Shown in pieces: positions 39,160 to 46,717 of a stretch of 64,000 nucleotides of DNA. Source of the DNA: a virus. Position numbers and translations under genes: made by a program. Location of the stretch: positions 1 to 64,000 of the IMG/VR virus record IMGVR_UViG_3300042893_000309. One strand, written 5' to 3'. Below the pieces are notes generated by a model. It searched no databases. It was not told where the DNA came from and saw nothing but the letters and a program-made list of their open reading frames with translations. Position 1 is the stretch's first letter, and each line of letters starts with the position of its first letter.

Positions 39160-39723
39160 TTAGAAAAACAAATACAATCCATTAAGACTTAATAATATTC
39201 CGAATGCTGCCACAGCAAAACTTCCCCAGAACATGGCCACACTAACCGCAAGAATACTTGCTGATAGAACAACGATTGCTAACTGGTAGGCTGTACTTGC
39301 GTACCCAATCCAAGGCGATGACTTTTTAGCTTCTTCGCGAGCTGCTTCCATTTCTCTTGCTTTGACGGCAATTTCTTTCTTGTCAGCATCCATGCGTTCT
39401 TTCTCTGCCATGAACTCTGCTTTAATTTTTGGATCAGCTGTTGTCTTAGCGGCAATTTCGTAGCTGACGCCCCGACCTGCTTTGGCTTGATACTGTGCCC
39501 AGGTGTTGTTAGCACCCAGTGTATTGTTTAATACTGTGCTGGATAGTTTGCCACCGTACCATGCGTTAACTGCTAGTAACAAAGCAAATATGCTAATAAC
39601 CATACCTGCTTTGTCTTTTAATTTTGCTTCACGTTCGCTACGTGAACCTACTGGCGGCTTGGCCGCATCTGGATCTTTTGGTGTTTTGTTTACTAAATTT
39701 AATACTGAATCTATTAATGCCAT
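39160..39723 (-). CDS. DUF4337-like membrane protein
   Basis: A 187-residue protein. An N-terminal transmembrane segment (MVISIFALLLAVNAWYGG), the motif NNTWAQYQAKAGR, a Lys/Glu helix and two C-terminal membrane segments give the organisation of DUF4337 proteins. Function unknown. It sits between the holin-like gene and the spanin-like genes. Confidence 0.58.
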   Translation of the reverse strand: MALIDSVLNLVNKTPKDPDAAKPPVGSRSEREAKLKDKAGMVISIFALLLAVNAWYGGKLSSTVLNNTLGANNTWAQYQAKAGRGVSYEIAAKTTADPKIKAEFMAEKERMDADKKEIAVKAREMEAAREEAKKSSPWIGYASTAYQLAIVVLSASILAVSVAMFWGSFAVAAFGILLSLNGLYLFF

Positions 39724-39758
39724 TTTATCCTTCTCCTGATTAATATACTACTATTTAA

Positions 39759-39980
39759 TCAAAATCCGAATAAGTTCTTCTTTGGCTCTGTTAAGAACTT
39801 CTCTGCGATTGAAGCACCTTTAGCCCTGACGTGCGGATCTGGACTATGTAACATTTCGTTAATTAACGCAGTCTTGGCCATTTTATCCATAGTTTGATCT
39901 CTGGAAACAGACTTTTGAACTTCTAGATTAGTGGCGCATCCTGTTAATAATACTAGGGAGATAATTAATGCAATTTTCAT
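39759..39980 (-). CDS. Small lipoprotein
   Basis: A 73-residue protein from the ATG at 39980, which overlaps the upstream stop by 4 nt. Signal and lipobox are MKIALIISLVLLTGC; the mature protein is 59 residues and helical. The longer reading (to 40028) would bury the signal peptide and is rejected. It could be an accessory to the spanin pair. Confidence 0.65.
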   Translation of the reverse strand: MKIALIISLVLLTGCATNLEVQKSVSRDQTMDKMAKTALINEMLHSPDPHVRAKGASIAEKFLTEPKKNLFGF

Positions 39981-40264
39981 TTTATGCTCTCGTATATTTT
40001 CTTTTGTGTATCGTACCACTCTTGCCACCCTTCCACTTTAGTTGAGCATTCGTAATACAACGAATAATTGTGTATTACAACTTTTAACATTTCTGTAATA
40101 GCCACTTTGTCACCGTCAATCTTTCTTAACTGTTCACACTTGTCTTTTAATACTTGAGGTGCTTCGGGAAACTTGGGTTTAACTGGAACAGTAGTAGTAC
40201 ACCCTGTTGCCAGAAATGCCAACGTTATAAAAAGAGCAAGAAAAAATAATTTTATCAATTTCAT
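39977..40264 (-). CDS. Outer-membrane spanin-like lipoprotein (Rz1 role)
   Basis: A 95-residue lipoprotein with signal MKLIKLFFLALFITLAFLATGC, a short Pro-rich segment (VPVKPKFPEAP) and a helical part with Cys. In gram-negative phages the outer spanin (o-spanin) is such a lipoprotein, made next to the inner spanin, and together they fuse the two membranes at lysis. The gene overlaps the adjacent inner-spanin-like gene by 4 nt. The function rests on that context. Confidence 0.6.
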   Translation of the reverse strand: MKLIKLFFLALFITLAFLATGCTTTVPVKPKFPEAPQVLKDKCEQLRKIDGDKVAITEMLKVVIHNYSLYYECSTKVEGWQEWYDTQKKIYESIK

Positions 40265-40737
40265 TTCTTACCCTCTGCTGCCTTGTTCAATTCAGTTGCT
40301 TGGTTATGTAGATCAATTATTTCTTTAGGTACAGGGCACTGCTCTATGTACTTGATAATTTCTTCTTTTTTAACAACTTCTCTATCTAGATACTGGGTAA
40401 TGTATTCTGTCTTACCTTTAATAACTTTAGTTTTTTCAACTACTTTTGATTCAACTATTGTGTTAGTTTCTTGAGATTTTTGTTCAGCAGCTTTGACTTG
40501 TGCTTCTAGTTCTCTAATTTTTACTTGCCATTTTTCTTCGTTGCTGGCAGCACCTAAACACCATACACTTAACACTACAGCTAGTATACCGCTTATTTGA
40601 ACAGGCAACTTATAATTTTTAATAAAAGGTACAGATCCTAGCACGAAACTTGCTAGTATTGCCAAACTACCAGCTATCAATAATGTGGACCAAAACCAGT
40701 CGGGTAGCAATCCTAACATCCAAGTTATTTGCATCAT
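40261..40737 (-). CDS. Inner-membrane spanin-like protein (Rz role)
   Basis: A 158-residue protein. Two N-terminal hydrophobic segments (about 12-36 and 46-66) precede a long charged helix (KWQVKIRELEAQVKAAEQKS), predicted to be a periplasmic coiled coil. This is the form of an inner spanin, although most have one membrane segment. It is coupled to the downstream lipoprotein. Confidence 0.58.
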   Translation of the reverse strand: MMQITWMLGLLPDWFWSTLLIAGSLAILASFVLGSVPFIKNYKLPVQISGILAVVLSVWCLGAASNEEKWQVKIRELEAQVKAAEQKSQETNTIVESKVVEKTKVIKGKTEYITQYLDREVVKKEEIIKYIEQCPVPKEIIDLHNQATELNKAAEGKK

Positions 40738-41474
40738 TAGATTTTCTCCAGGGCCACCGCGTTGCCTTCATTTTCAAAAATAAATGTATTACCGATTTTA
40801 GTAATATTATAATTTCCTATTACTTTTGTTAGATAGAGTATTTCGGCAATATCTGAATTTTCTATCATCATACGTCCTTGTACACTTTCGTAAACATCCT
40901 TACGTGGTCCCCAATTCTTAATTCGCATGGTCAATGGTGCAGTATATTTTTTAGAAAACGTAATACCGTCTGTATCTACATCTATACTTTCTAGATAACT
41001 TTTGTTAAAGAAGTTGGTAAAATTATTGACGCGACTTTCATGAATACGCATATCATATTCGTCAGGCGTGTTGGGAATAGTTTCTATCAAACTTTGCTCA
41101 TCTACTGGTAGAGAGTGAAAACTTTTGTGATACCTAAACTTAAATTTGTCGATGCCTGTTAGCTTACCTACCCCGTCAAGGATTTCCATAATCTGTTCGC
41201 CTATACGTCGACCACGTTCGATCTCCACGAACACTTTGTATTTGCCATCGCTTAATTCGCCCGGTGTTGCGTCAGCATCCAATACGAAATCGTAGCCACG
41301 CTCTACAAAATTTACTAGGTCTTTAGCAGGCTCATGATCCTCCACGGTAAAGCTAACAACCACAATGTCTTTGTCGCTGCCCATTTTGCTAGCATAGCTA
41401 TCAATTTCAAATATGTTGTCAACAAGATTTCGTAAATCTTCTTGACGTAGGTCTTCGTTAAACTGCTGGGACAC
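40737..41474 (-). CDS. Conserved late phage protein
   Basis: A 245-residue protein (VNFVERGYDFVLDADATPGE; MEILDGVGKLTGIDKFKFRY) that I recognise from marine T4-like phages as conserved but unnamed. It is acidic with no membrane segment. It overlaps the upstream gene by 17 nt. Confidence 0.62.
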   Translation of the reverse strand: MSQQFNEDLRQEDLRNLVDNIFEIDSYASKMGSDKDIVVVSFTVEDHEPAKDLVNFVERGYDFVLDADATPGELSDGKYKVFVEIERGRRIGEQIMEILDGVGKLTGIDKFKFRYHKSFHSLPVDEQSLIETIPNTPDEYDMRIHESRVNNFTNFFNKSYLESIDVDTDGITFSKKYTAPLTMRIKNWGPRKDVYESVQGRMMIENSDIAEILYLTKVIGNYNITKIGNTFIFENEGNAVALEKI

Positions 41475-42015
41475 TTGGAGCTCCTCCTGCTACTGGCGCT
41501 GCTGGTGCGGCGGGTTCTACTTGTGCGTTATCTGCCGGTTCTGATGGAGCAGGCAGTTGACCTTCTGTTTTGCCTATGCCCATGTGTTCTCTCATCTTGG
41601 TCATATAACCGTTGAAGGTATCTTCGACTAGTTTTCGTGGCATAACAATTTCTACCAACCATACTGGCTTACGGTCCAATTTACCCTTCTGGGTATTAGG
41701 TCGCAAGTCATCTGGCGTTTTAACTTGCCTAGGCTCTAGTAACATTGATTTTTTGTATCGAACTTTACAACCGTAGTCCAGCAATCGTTTGCCTGCCATA
41801 GGGTCGGGCATTTTGTCCATGGGCCACATAAAGCTGGCACTGATCCAGTGCCTCTCTAAAATAGGGCCTTCCGCAAGTTCGCCGTCTTGCCAATTTTTAT
41901 ATACGTACATATCCATTTCGTCAAGCACTCTTTCGAAATCCTTGAGTTGGCCTAAACTGGTATTAGCAGAATAGATGGACTCTACGTTTTTAATAACGTC
42001 TAAAATATCAAGCAT
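41458..42015 (-). CDS. Conserved late phage protein with Ala/Pro tail
   Basis: A 185-residue protein. The central WISASFMWPMDKMPDP and RKPVWLVEIVMPRKLVED are of conserved marine T4-like type, and the last 40 residues are Ala/Pro rich. Function unknown. It is preceded by a GATAAATA late box at 42041. Confidence 0.62.
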   Translation of the reverse strand: MLDILDVIKNVESIYSANTSLGQLKDFERVLDEMDMYVYKNWQDGELAEGPILERHWISASFMWPMDKMPDPMAGKRLLDYGCKVRYKKSMLLEPRQVKTPDDLRPNTQKGKLDRKPVWLVEIVMPRKLVEDTFNGYMTKMREHMGIGKTEGQLPAPSEPADNAQVEPAAPAAPVAGGAPSVPAV

Positions 42016-42040
42016 ATTTCTTCCTAGAAACTTCTACACT

Positions 42041-42048
42041 TATTTATC
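42041..42048 (-). promoter_or_regulatory. Late promoter box GATAAATA
   Basis: Located 26 bp before the ATG at 42015; a NATAAATA match. It serves the late cluster that runs through the lysis cassette. Confidence 0.65.
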
Positions 42049-42103
42049 GAAGCGTAAATCATATCTTATCATATTACTTTTTGCCAAAAGTCTTAAATAC
42101 TAT

Positions 42104-42137
42104 GCGGGACTGTAGGAAATGGTCCCTACAGTCCTGC
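42104..42137 (+). promoter_or_regulatory. Strong hairpin in the phoH leader region
   Basis: A stem of 13 bp (GGACTGTAGG/CCTACAGTCC plus 3 outer pairs including one G-U) with an 8-nt loop, in the divergent gap between phoH and the late gene at 42015. No T-run follows on either strand. It may act in the phoH mRNA leader or insulate the two units. No clear sigma70 promoter for phoH was found. Confidence 0.55.
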
Positions 42138-42160
42138 TTTACTAAAGTGGGAGAAACTTA

Positions 42161-42880
42161 ATGAGTAAAAACCGAGTGAAGAAACGTTTTACCTCGAATG
42201 TTAACGTGATTGATTTCCATACACATGCGCCTCAAAAGAAGCATAGAGTAACGCTGTTGCCACGCAACAGAAACCAAGAGAATTATCTACACCAGCTACA
42301 AGACGACAGCAAAAGCATTGTTTTTGCCATCGGCCCAGCCGGCACGGGTAAAACTCTACTTGCTGTACAAAATGGTATTAAAATGTACCAGGAAGGCCTA
42401 GTGGATAAAATCATAGTGACCAGACCCGCAGTTTCCGTCGATGAAGATTTAGGATTCTTGCCAGGCACGCTAAATGAAAAAATGGCACCTTGGACTAGAC
42501 CTATATTCGATGTGTTAGGTGAATATTATCAACAAAAGGATATAGAAAATATGCTTTATGAAGGCATAATTGAAATAAGCCCACTCGCATACATGCGCGG
42601 CCGCACGTTTAAGAATGCTTACGTTATAGCGGACGAGATGCAGAATGCAACTCAAAATCAAATGAAAATGCTATTAACTCGACTCGGTGAAAATAGCAGA
42701 ATGGTTGTGACAGGCGATTTAGCACAGGCAGATCGTGTCAAAGATAACGGTCTTGTAGACTTCTGTAACTTGCTTAAAGCACACCCACGGTTAACTCATA
42801 TAGAAGTAGTGAGGTTTGATCACAAAGACATCGAACGTCATGATGCTGTAAGAGAAGTACTTTCAGTATACGGAGATTAA
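42161..42880 (+). CDS. phoH: PhoH-like ATPase
   Basis: A 239-residue P-loop NTPase of the PhoH family, very common in marine phages. Walker A is GPAGTGKT, followed by TRPAVSVDEDLGFLPGT and IADEMQNAT (Walker B). The family is linked to phosphate stress and RNA handling, but the exact activity is unsettled. It is one of two plus-strand genes, with a GGAG ribosome binding site and a strong terminator. Confidence 0.93.
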   Translation: MSKNRVKKRFTSNVNVIDFHTHAPQKKHRVTLLPRNRNQENYLHQLQDDSKSIVFAIGPAGTGKTLLAVQNGIKMYQEGLVDKIIVTRPAVSVDEDLGFLPGTLNEKMAPWTRPIFDVLGEYYQQKDIENMLYEGIIEISPLAYMRGRTFKNAYVIADEMQNATQNQMKMLLTRLGENSRMVVTGDLAQADRVKDNGLVDFCNLLKAHPRLTHIEVVRFDHKDIERHDAVREVLSVYGD

Positions 42881-42905
42881 AAAAAGGACCTTCGGGTCCT
42901 TTTTT
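42880..42905. terminator. Bidirectional intrinsic terminator
   Basis: AAAAAAGGACC/GGTCCTTTTTT with a TTCG loop: an 11-bp stem with an A-run on one side and a T-run on the other. It ends the convergent phoH and dCMP-deaminase-like transcripts. Confidence 0.93.
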
Positions 42906-42906
42906 G

Positions 42907-43359
42907 TTATTCTACTTGTGTGATCTCTACGCCTGATTTTTCGAGAAACGCGATGCCACCAGTATCCCGATAAGAGTTACGATATAGAACGTGCCCAATA
43001 CCGCTTTGGTATATAAGTTTGGCACACTCCATACATGGAGCATGGGTAATAAACATAGTAGCGCCCAGACCACTGTTTGTACTTTTAGCCAATTTGGCAA
43101 TCGCATTAGATTCCGCATGTAATACCTCTGGTTTAGTTTTTAATCGGTGAGAGATGATAGCGCCTGGAAATCCCGCATAACTATCTACAATCTCAACCTC
43201 GCAGTTGTTGTCCCAACCTGCGGGCATGCCATTATAGCCGTAACTGATCACGCTGTCATCCTTTACAATGACTGCACCTACTTTGAGTCTTTCTGCGTGA
43301 CTAAGTTGGGCTGTGCGTTCTGCCCAATCCATATACAAGTCTATGAACTTTTGTTTCAT
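42907..43359 (-). CDS. Deoxycytidylate deaminase-like zinc enzyme
   Basis: A 150-residue protein of the cytidine/dCMP deaminase family. HAESN holds the zinc His and catalytic Glu, and PCMEC the two zinc Cys. It should convert dCMP to dUMP, the substrate of the ThyX encoded at 422-1102. It is coupled to the ferredoxin gene by a 4-nt overlap. Confidence 0.88.
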   Translation of the reverse strand: MKQKFIDLYMDWAERTAQLSHAERLKVGAVIVKDDSVISYGYNGMPAGWDNNCEVEIVDSYAGFPGAIISHRLKTKPEVLHAESNAIAKLAKSTNSGLGATMFITHAPCMECAKLIYQSGIGHVLYRNSYRDTGGIAFLEKSGVEITQVE

Positions 43360-43679
43360 TCTTCTAGCAGGTCAAGTTTGTTAGGCTTATCTTTCCACTC
43401 GGCAGCATCGGGCAGTGCCTCTTTCTTTTTAGTAATGTTAGGCCACTTTTTACTCAAACGCCTATTCAAGTCAGTCCATACTATGACATTTATAGTAGTG
43501 TCGTTGTCAGGCACAATAGCGTCAACAGGACACTCTGGTACACATACCGCACAATCAATACACTCATCGGGGTTAATTGCTAGAAAATTAGGGCCTTCGT
43601 AAAAACAGTCAACAGGGCATACTTCTACACAATCGGTATGTTTACATTTAATACAATTTTCAGTTACTAAGTAAGTCAT
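43356..43679 (-). CDS. 7Fe ferredoxin (FdxA-like)
   Basis: A 107-residue ferredoxin, the usual length of proteobacterial FdxA. C9, C12, C17 and C21 with C40, C43, C46 and C50 fit one 3Fe-4S and one 4Fe-4S cluster; C9/C17/C50 and C21/C40/C43/C46 are the expected ligands. It looks close to host proteins, which suggests acquisition from a bacterium. It may supply electrons to an enzyme in this genome, such as radical SAM QueE or the desaturase. It sits between the dCMP-deaminase-like gene and gp44 with 4-nt overlaps. Confidence 0.88.
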   Translation of the reverse strand: MTYLVTENCIKCKHTDCVEVCPVDCFYEGPNFLAINPDECIDCAVCVPECPVDAIVPDNDTTINVIVWTDLNRRLSKKWPNITKKKEALPDAAEWKDKPNKLDLLEE

Positions 43680-44602
43680 TCGTTAATCCTTGCCAATCTA
43701 ATAAGTGTTGCTGATAGGTTAATTTCGGCATCGCTTACCAAAGCATGATCCACTAGCCCTTGCTTGATAATCAACACGGCGCTGTCTCTCGTATGGTCGT
43801 CTTTGCCAAACAATTCAATGTTGTCATACATCCAGCGATAAATTTCTTCCATCTCTTCGGGACGAGCTTGGCTACACAAGATTTTACGTGCTTCATTAAT
43901 CTTACCTTTCTTGAAAAGTGTGACCATTTCAATTCTGTAATCAAGTGTGCTTTCATCTGCCTCAGCACTTTGTAATTTTCCGTCTAAACTATTCATTTGT
44001 ATATTGTTAATACATTTACGAAGGTCTGGATATGTTGCCTTAACAAACGTATCCAGTGTGTCTAAATCAAACTCGACGTTTTCTTCTACAAGAATAGTGG
44101 CTGCTCTGGCTGTAAATTCTGTAATATCAGTTTTTTCAATATGTAATTTTTGGCATCTGCTGTGTAGAGGTGTAATGATACGATTCGGATAGTTACAAGT
44201 TAGAATAAATCTAACGCTGTGACTGTAATCTTCCATCAAGTTACGTAACGCAGGCTGTACGCTAGTTGGATTAAGATAGTCTGCTTCGTCCAGTATGACC
44301 ACTTTGAAATCGCCAAAGGGCATTGTTTGACAGAAACCTTCTAGCTTATCTCGCAACCAATCAATCTTTCTACCGTCTTTACTGGCGTTCACTGACATCA
44401 CATCAGTATCTTGTACATCCAGCATGTTAACAAGAATTTTTGCCAAGGTAGTTTTGCCCACACCGGCATTTCCGCTAAACAGCAAATGCGGTATACTGCC
44501 TTCCTTAATCCAGTTTTCTATCTGTGCTTTTTGATGTTCATCTTTAAACACGTATCCGTCTAGCGTATTAGGACGGTATTTTTCAACCCATAGTTCTTTC
44601 AT
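43676..44602 (-). CDS. 44: Clamp loader large subunit (gp44-like)
   Basis: A 308-residue AAA+ protein (T4 gp44: 319). Walker A is GNAGVGKTT, Walker B is [11 protein letters not shown], and the SRC motif is [11 protein letters not shown]. It loads the gp45 clamp onto primed DNA. In T4 the small subunit gp62 is encoded alongside; I do not see one next to this gene. Confidence 0.9.
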   Translation of the reverse strand: MKELWVEKYRPNTLDGYVFKDEHQKAQIENWIKEGSIPHLLFSGNAGVGKTTLAKILVNMLDVQDTDVMSVNASKDGRKIDWLRDKLEGFCQTMPFGDFKVVILDEADYLNPTSVQPALRNLMEDYSHSVRFILTCNYPNRIITPLHSRCQKLHIEKTDITEFTARAATILVEENVEFDLDTLDTFVKATYPDLRKCINNIQMNSLDGKLQSAEADESTLDYRIEMVTLFKKGKINEARKILCSQARPEEMEEIYRWMYDNIELFGKDDHTRDSAVLIIKQGLVDHALVSDAEINLSATLIRLARINE

Positions 44603-44736
44603 TCTTCGACCTTTGTAAATTCATAAACATCACAGGAGCGTATTTTATACACCACAAACTGTGTAGCATCGCGTAGCGTGGGAAACAACTTCGTCGTTCT
44701 CGTTCCGCCAATCATATAATACTTCACTCTCCACAT
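44599..44736 (-). CDS. 45-residue hypothetical protein
   Basis: A short gene (MWRVKYYMIGGTRTTKLFPT) joined by TAATG to the upstream 55-residue gene and by ATGA to gp44. The tight spacing is the main support. No function recognised. Confidence 0.5.
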   Translation of the reverse strand: MWRVKYYMIGGTRTTKLFPTLRDATQFVVYKIRSCDVYEFTKVEE

Positions 44737-44903
44737 TAAACCAACTCTTCAACAATGCCAAGTATCTCTGCCATAATAAGACAAACACCTGCCATTAGTA
44801 AATTGCCTGTAATCAAACAGCCGCCTGCTACAATACGAATGGCACTCTTTACAAGACTAACATAAAAATGTCCCTTGCTTGTATCTTTGGGTTGTATTTC
44901 CAT
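44736..44903 (-). CDS. 55-residue membrane protein
   Basis: MEIQPKDTSKGHFYVSLVKS followed by a hydrophobic segment (about 23-52). It fills the gap upstream of gp44. No family recognised. Confidence 0.52.
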   Translation of the reverse strand: MEIQPKDTSKGHFYVSLVKSAIRIVAGGCLITGNLLMAGVCLIMAEILGIVEELV

Positions 44904-44905
44904 TT

Positions 44906-45148
44906 TTAATCCTTTAAAATTTCATCTACAATTATATCACTGCCCGGGAACGTAGTTACATGATATTCAGTTTCTCCTATTAAGAAATAACTAGTCCAAC
45001 TGCGTTGATTGTTTGTTTCTTTGAAAGGCTCCATTACCGATAACAGTAATAGAATTTGTTCCTTTTCTTTGCCCTCTAATGTTTTAGTAGGTGGGCCCAA
45101 AACTTTGCGTAAAAACGCTTGGGCTTGTTCTTGAGACATTTCTTTCAT
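44906..45148 (-). CDS. Conserved small protein behind a leaderless-type promoter
   Basis: An 80-residue protein (MKEMSQEQAQAFLRKVLGPP). The ATG at 45148 begins 6 nt after a TATAAT box, so translation probably starts at the 5' end of the mRNA; a second ATG at 45139 is possible. Function unknown. Confidence 0.6.
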   Translation of the reverse strand: MKEMSQEQAQAFLRKVLGPPTKTLEGKEKEQILLLLSVMEPFKETNNQRSWTSYFLIGETEYHVTTFPGSDIIVDEILKD

Positions 45149-45154
45149 TCTCTT

Positions 45155-45183
45155 ATTATACAGAAAAAGAAAGGGTCTGTCTA
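45155..45183 (-). promoter_or_regulatory. Sigma70-type promoter upstream of the gp44 gene group
   Basis: TAGACA (45178-45183), a 17-bp spacer and TATAAT (45155-45160) in minus-strand sense. The -35 and spacer overlap a terminator hairpin. Confidence 0.72.
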
Positions 45184-45191
45184 GACCCTTT
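45170..45191 (-). terminator. Intrinsic terminator overlapping a promoter
   Basis: AAAGGGTCT/AGACCCTTT: a 9-bp stem with a 4-nt loop, followed in minus-strand sense by CTTTTTCTG. It ends the transcript of the MazG-like gene while its sequence forms the -35 region of the next promoter. Confidence 0.8.
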
Positions 45192-45194
45192 GAG

Positions 45195-45551
45195 TTATTT
45201 GCTCACAAAAGGAGCCAACTCCGGCGGCACCCACCCTATGGGTTTCAATACCTTACCGTCTTCTCGTTTACGCACTTTACCAGTGTCTCGATCAATTTTG
45301 GCAAAGTTAGTAGTCATAACTTCTTTCCATGCGCCTTCAGCATCCCACCCAGCACTGTGGATAGCACCAATGGTAACAACTAAAATATCAATAAGTGCAT
45401 CTAGTGTTTCAACATCGTTAGGCGCATCTTTGAGTTCTTTGTATTCCTCATCGATCAAATCCATATACATGTCAAACTGTGCTTGATCTCCGGTGACACT
45501 TTGATCGCAAGCCCGCATAAACTTTTCTTGATCTCTAAAAGGATTTGTCAT
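45195..45551 (-). CDS. MazG-like nucleotide pyrophosphohydrolase
   Basis: A 118-residue, all-alpha NTP pyrophosphohydrolase-like protein. EEYKELKD and LDALIDILVVTIGA give the EExxE and D metal-binding pattern. Phage MazG-type enzymes hydrolyse (d)NTPs or alarmone-related nucleotides. It has a conserved C-terminal GKVRKREDGKVLKPIGW. It lies just downstream of the GroES-like gene with a 4-nt overlap. Confidence 0.78.
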   Translation of the reverse strand: MTNPFRDQEKFMRACDQSVTGDQAQFDMYMDLIDEEYKELKDAPNDVETLDALIDILVVTIGAIHSAGWDAEGAWKEVMTTNFAKIDRDTGKVRKREDGKVLKPIGWVPPELAPFVSK

Positions 45552-45937
45552 CTTGTTATAAAGTCTTCTGGTTTGATATTGCTAGTTGGACTAGAATCAA
45601 ATTCTTCACCAATGTATAAATCGTTAGGTTTTTCATCTGTTTGAAGCATAATTGAAACAGGCTCTACACGTCTGATAACAATCTCTACTCCGCTATCGTC
45701 TACTTTAACACCGCGAGTCCACCGCCCATGTTCCACAAGAATCCATTCGCCTACTTGTACATCTAGTTGTGCTGGACCAACAGCCCACACTTTAGCCCAT
45801 CTAGGTTTGATGCCGTGTGCTTTACCGTCATCACTTTGAATAACAATACCACTGGCTGTGGTCTGTTCTTCAAAACTCATGTCTGTTACCAATACATTAT
45901 CGTGTAGTGGTCTCAGTTTTCCTTTTACAACATTCAT
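45548..45937 (-). CDS. GroES-like co-chaperonin (gp31-type)
   Basis: A 129-residue GroES-fold protein. RPLHDNVLVTDM starts the fold and SFEEQTTASGIVIQ is the mobile loop that binds GroEL. T4 gp31 (111 residues) is needed with host GroEL to fold the major capsid protein. It carries a C-terminal extension of about 25 residues. Together with DnaJ, ClpA and the deformylase it shows heavy investment in protein folding and turnover. Confidence 0.85.
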   Translation of the reverse strand: MNVVKGKLRPLHDNVLVTDMSFEEQTTASGIVIQSDDGKAHGIKPRWAKVWAVGPAQLDVQVGEWILVEHGRWTRGVKVDDSGVEIVIRRVEPVSIMLQTDEKPNDLYIGEEFDSSPTSNIKPEDFITR

Positions 45938-45946
45938 GTAAGCCTC

Positions 45947-46156
45947 TTATTCGTCTTTGGGTTGTGGACGGCCAGTATAATATTCTGCCATAACATCTTC
46001 ACGTTTGCGAACAATTTTACCGCCAGGCCCAATTTCATCACCGCGGGCATTTACACGGGCATTGCCCACAGCAAGAACAGTTTCGTTTCTATTGCGTAGT
46101 TTATCAAGGTCAATTTCTCTGCCCTGCATAGTTCTATAAGTTTGTCTTTGTGCCAT
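45947..46156 (-). CDS. Small conserved T4-like phage protein
   Basis: A 69-residue protein (MAQRQTYRTMQGREIDLDKL, then NARGDEIGPGGKIV). The GDEIGPGGKI stretch is of a type conserved in marine T4-like phages. Function unknown. It has an AGGAGAG ribosome binding site. Confidence 0.66.
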   Translation of the reverse strand: MAQRQTYRTMQGREIDLDKLRNRNETVLAVGNARVNARGDEIGPGGKIVRKREDVMAEYYTGRPQPKDE

Positions 46157-46181
46157 AATAGCTCTCCTGTTATATATGTAC

Positions 46182-46682
46182 TTATCTCAAAAATTCTCGC
46201 CAGTCCAAATCGTATTTGACACTGTCGATTTTGTGTACGCCTATCAAAAATAGCGCATAACTGGCCACGCTACTTCCTCTACCCACACCCCATAATACAT
46301 TTTTACCATGTAATGTATCTACTACATATTTAAGTACACGCAGAATATCTATCATGTTTCTTGATTGAAATTCTTGTAATTCTTCAATAAGGCGCGGGTA
46401 GTTTTGTTTAGGGCACAGATTTACTAGGAACCCTTCTATATCCATGTTTCGATATTCGCTGGGCATAAACCAATCAGTTTGGCACATTGCGTCAAATTGT
46501 GCTTGATCAACATCTAGTTGTTCAAACAATTTTAAGTTTAGTTCAGAATGTGTTTTCAGCTGTTGTGTACTGGCTGTTTTTTCTATCAGGATTTCTGAAA
46601 GGTAATCTACCTTATTAGAGTATATTAAATCAAATATATCTTTTTCTTGATAGATTACGTTGCCTAGTTGGTCATATTGCAT
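46182..46682 (-). CDS. Fragment-like homologue of DNA polymerase III alpha subunit
   Basis: A 166-residue protein whose C-terminal LWGVGRGSSVASYALFLIGV and following VKYDLDWREFL resemble the GRGSxxGSLVAY...FERFL segment of bacterial DnaE. The catalytic Asp residues that come after this segment in DnaE are absent. It therefore cannot be a complete polymerase; the phage already has gp43. Similar short proteins may exist in cyanophages. It starts 6 nt after a promoter -10 box and has no ribosome binding site. Confidence 0.6.
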   Translation of the reverse strand: MQYDQLGNVIYQEKDIFDLIYSNKVDYLSEILIEKTASTQQLKTHSELNLKLFEQLDVDQAQFDAMCQTDWFMPSEYRNMDIEGFLVNLCPKQNYPRLIEELQEFQSRNMIDILRVLKYVVDTLHGKNVLWGVGRGSSVASYALFLIGVHKIDSVKYDLDWREFLR

Positions 46683-46688
46683 GCCACT

Positions 46689-46717
46689 AGTTTAGCTGAC
46701 TTTGATCAAATTGTCAA
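46689..46717 (-). promoter_or_regulatory. Sigma70-type promoter, predicted leaderless
   Basis: Consensus TTGACA (46712-46717), a 17-bp spacer and a weaker TAAACT (46689-46694), six bases before the ATG at 46682. It lies inside the end of the upstream gene. Confidence 0.55.

Noticed and set aside
39981-40028. 16-residue N-terminal extension of the small lipoprotein
   Set aside because: It would place charged residues before the signal peptide and abolish export; the inner ATG has the 4-nt overlap used throughout.
44603-44905. Apparent 300-bp gap upstream of gp44
   Set aside because: It is not empty: two short ORFs of 45 and 55 residues fill it with TAATG and ATGA overlaps.
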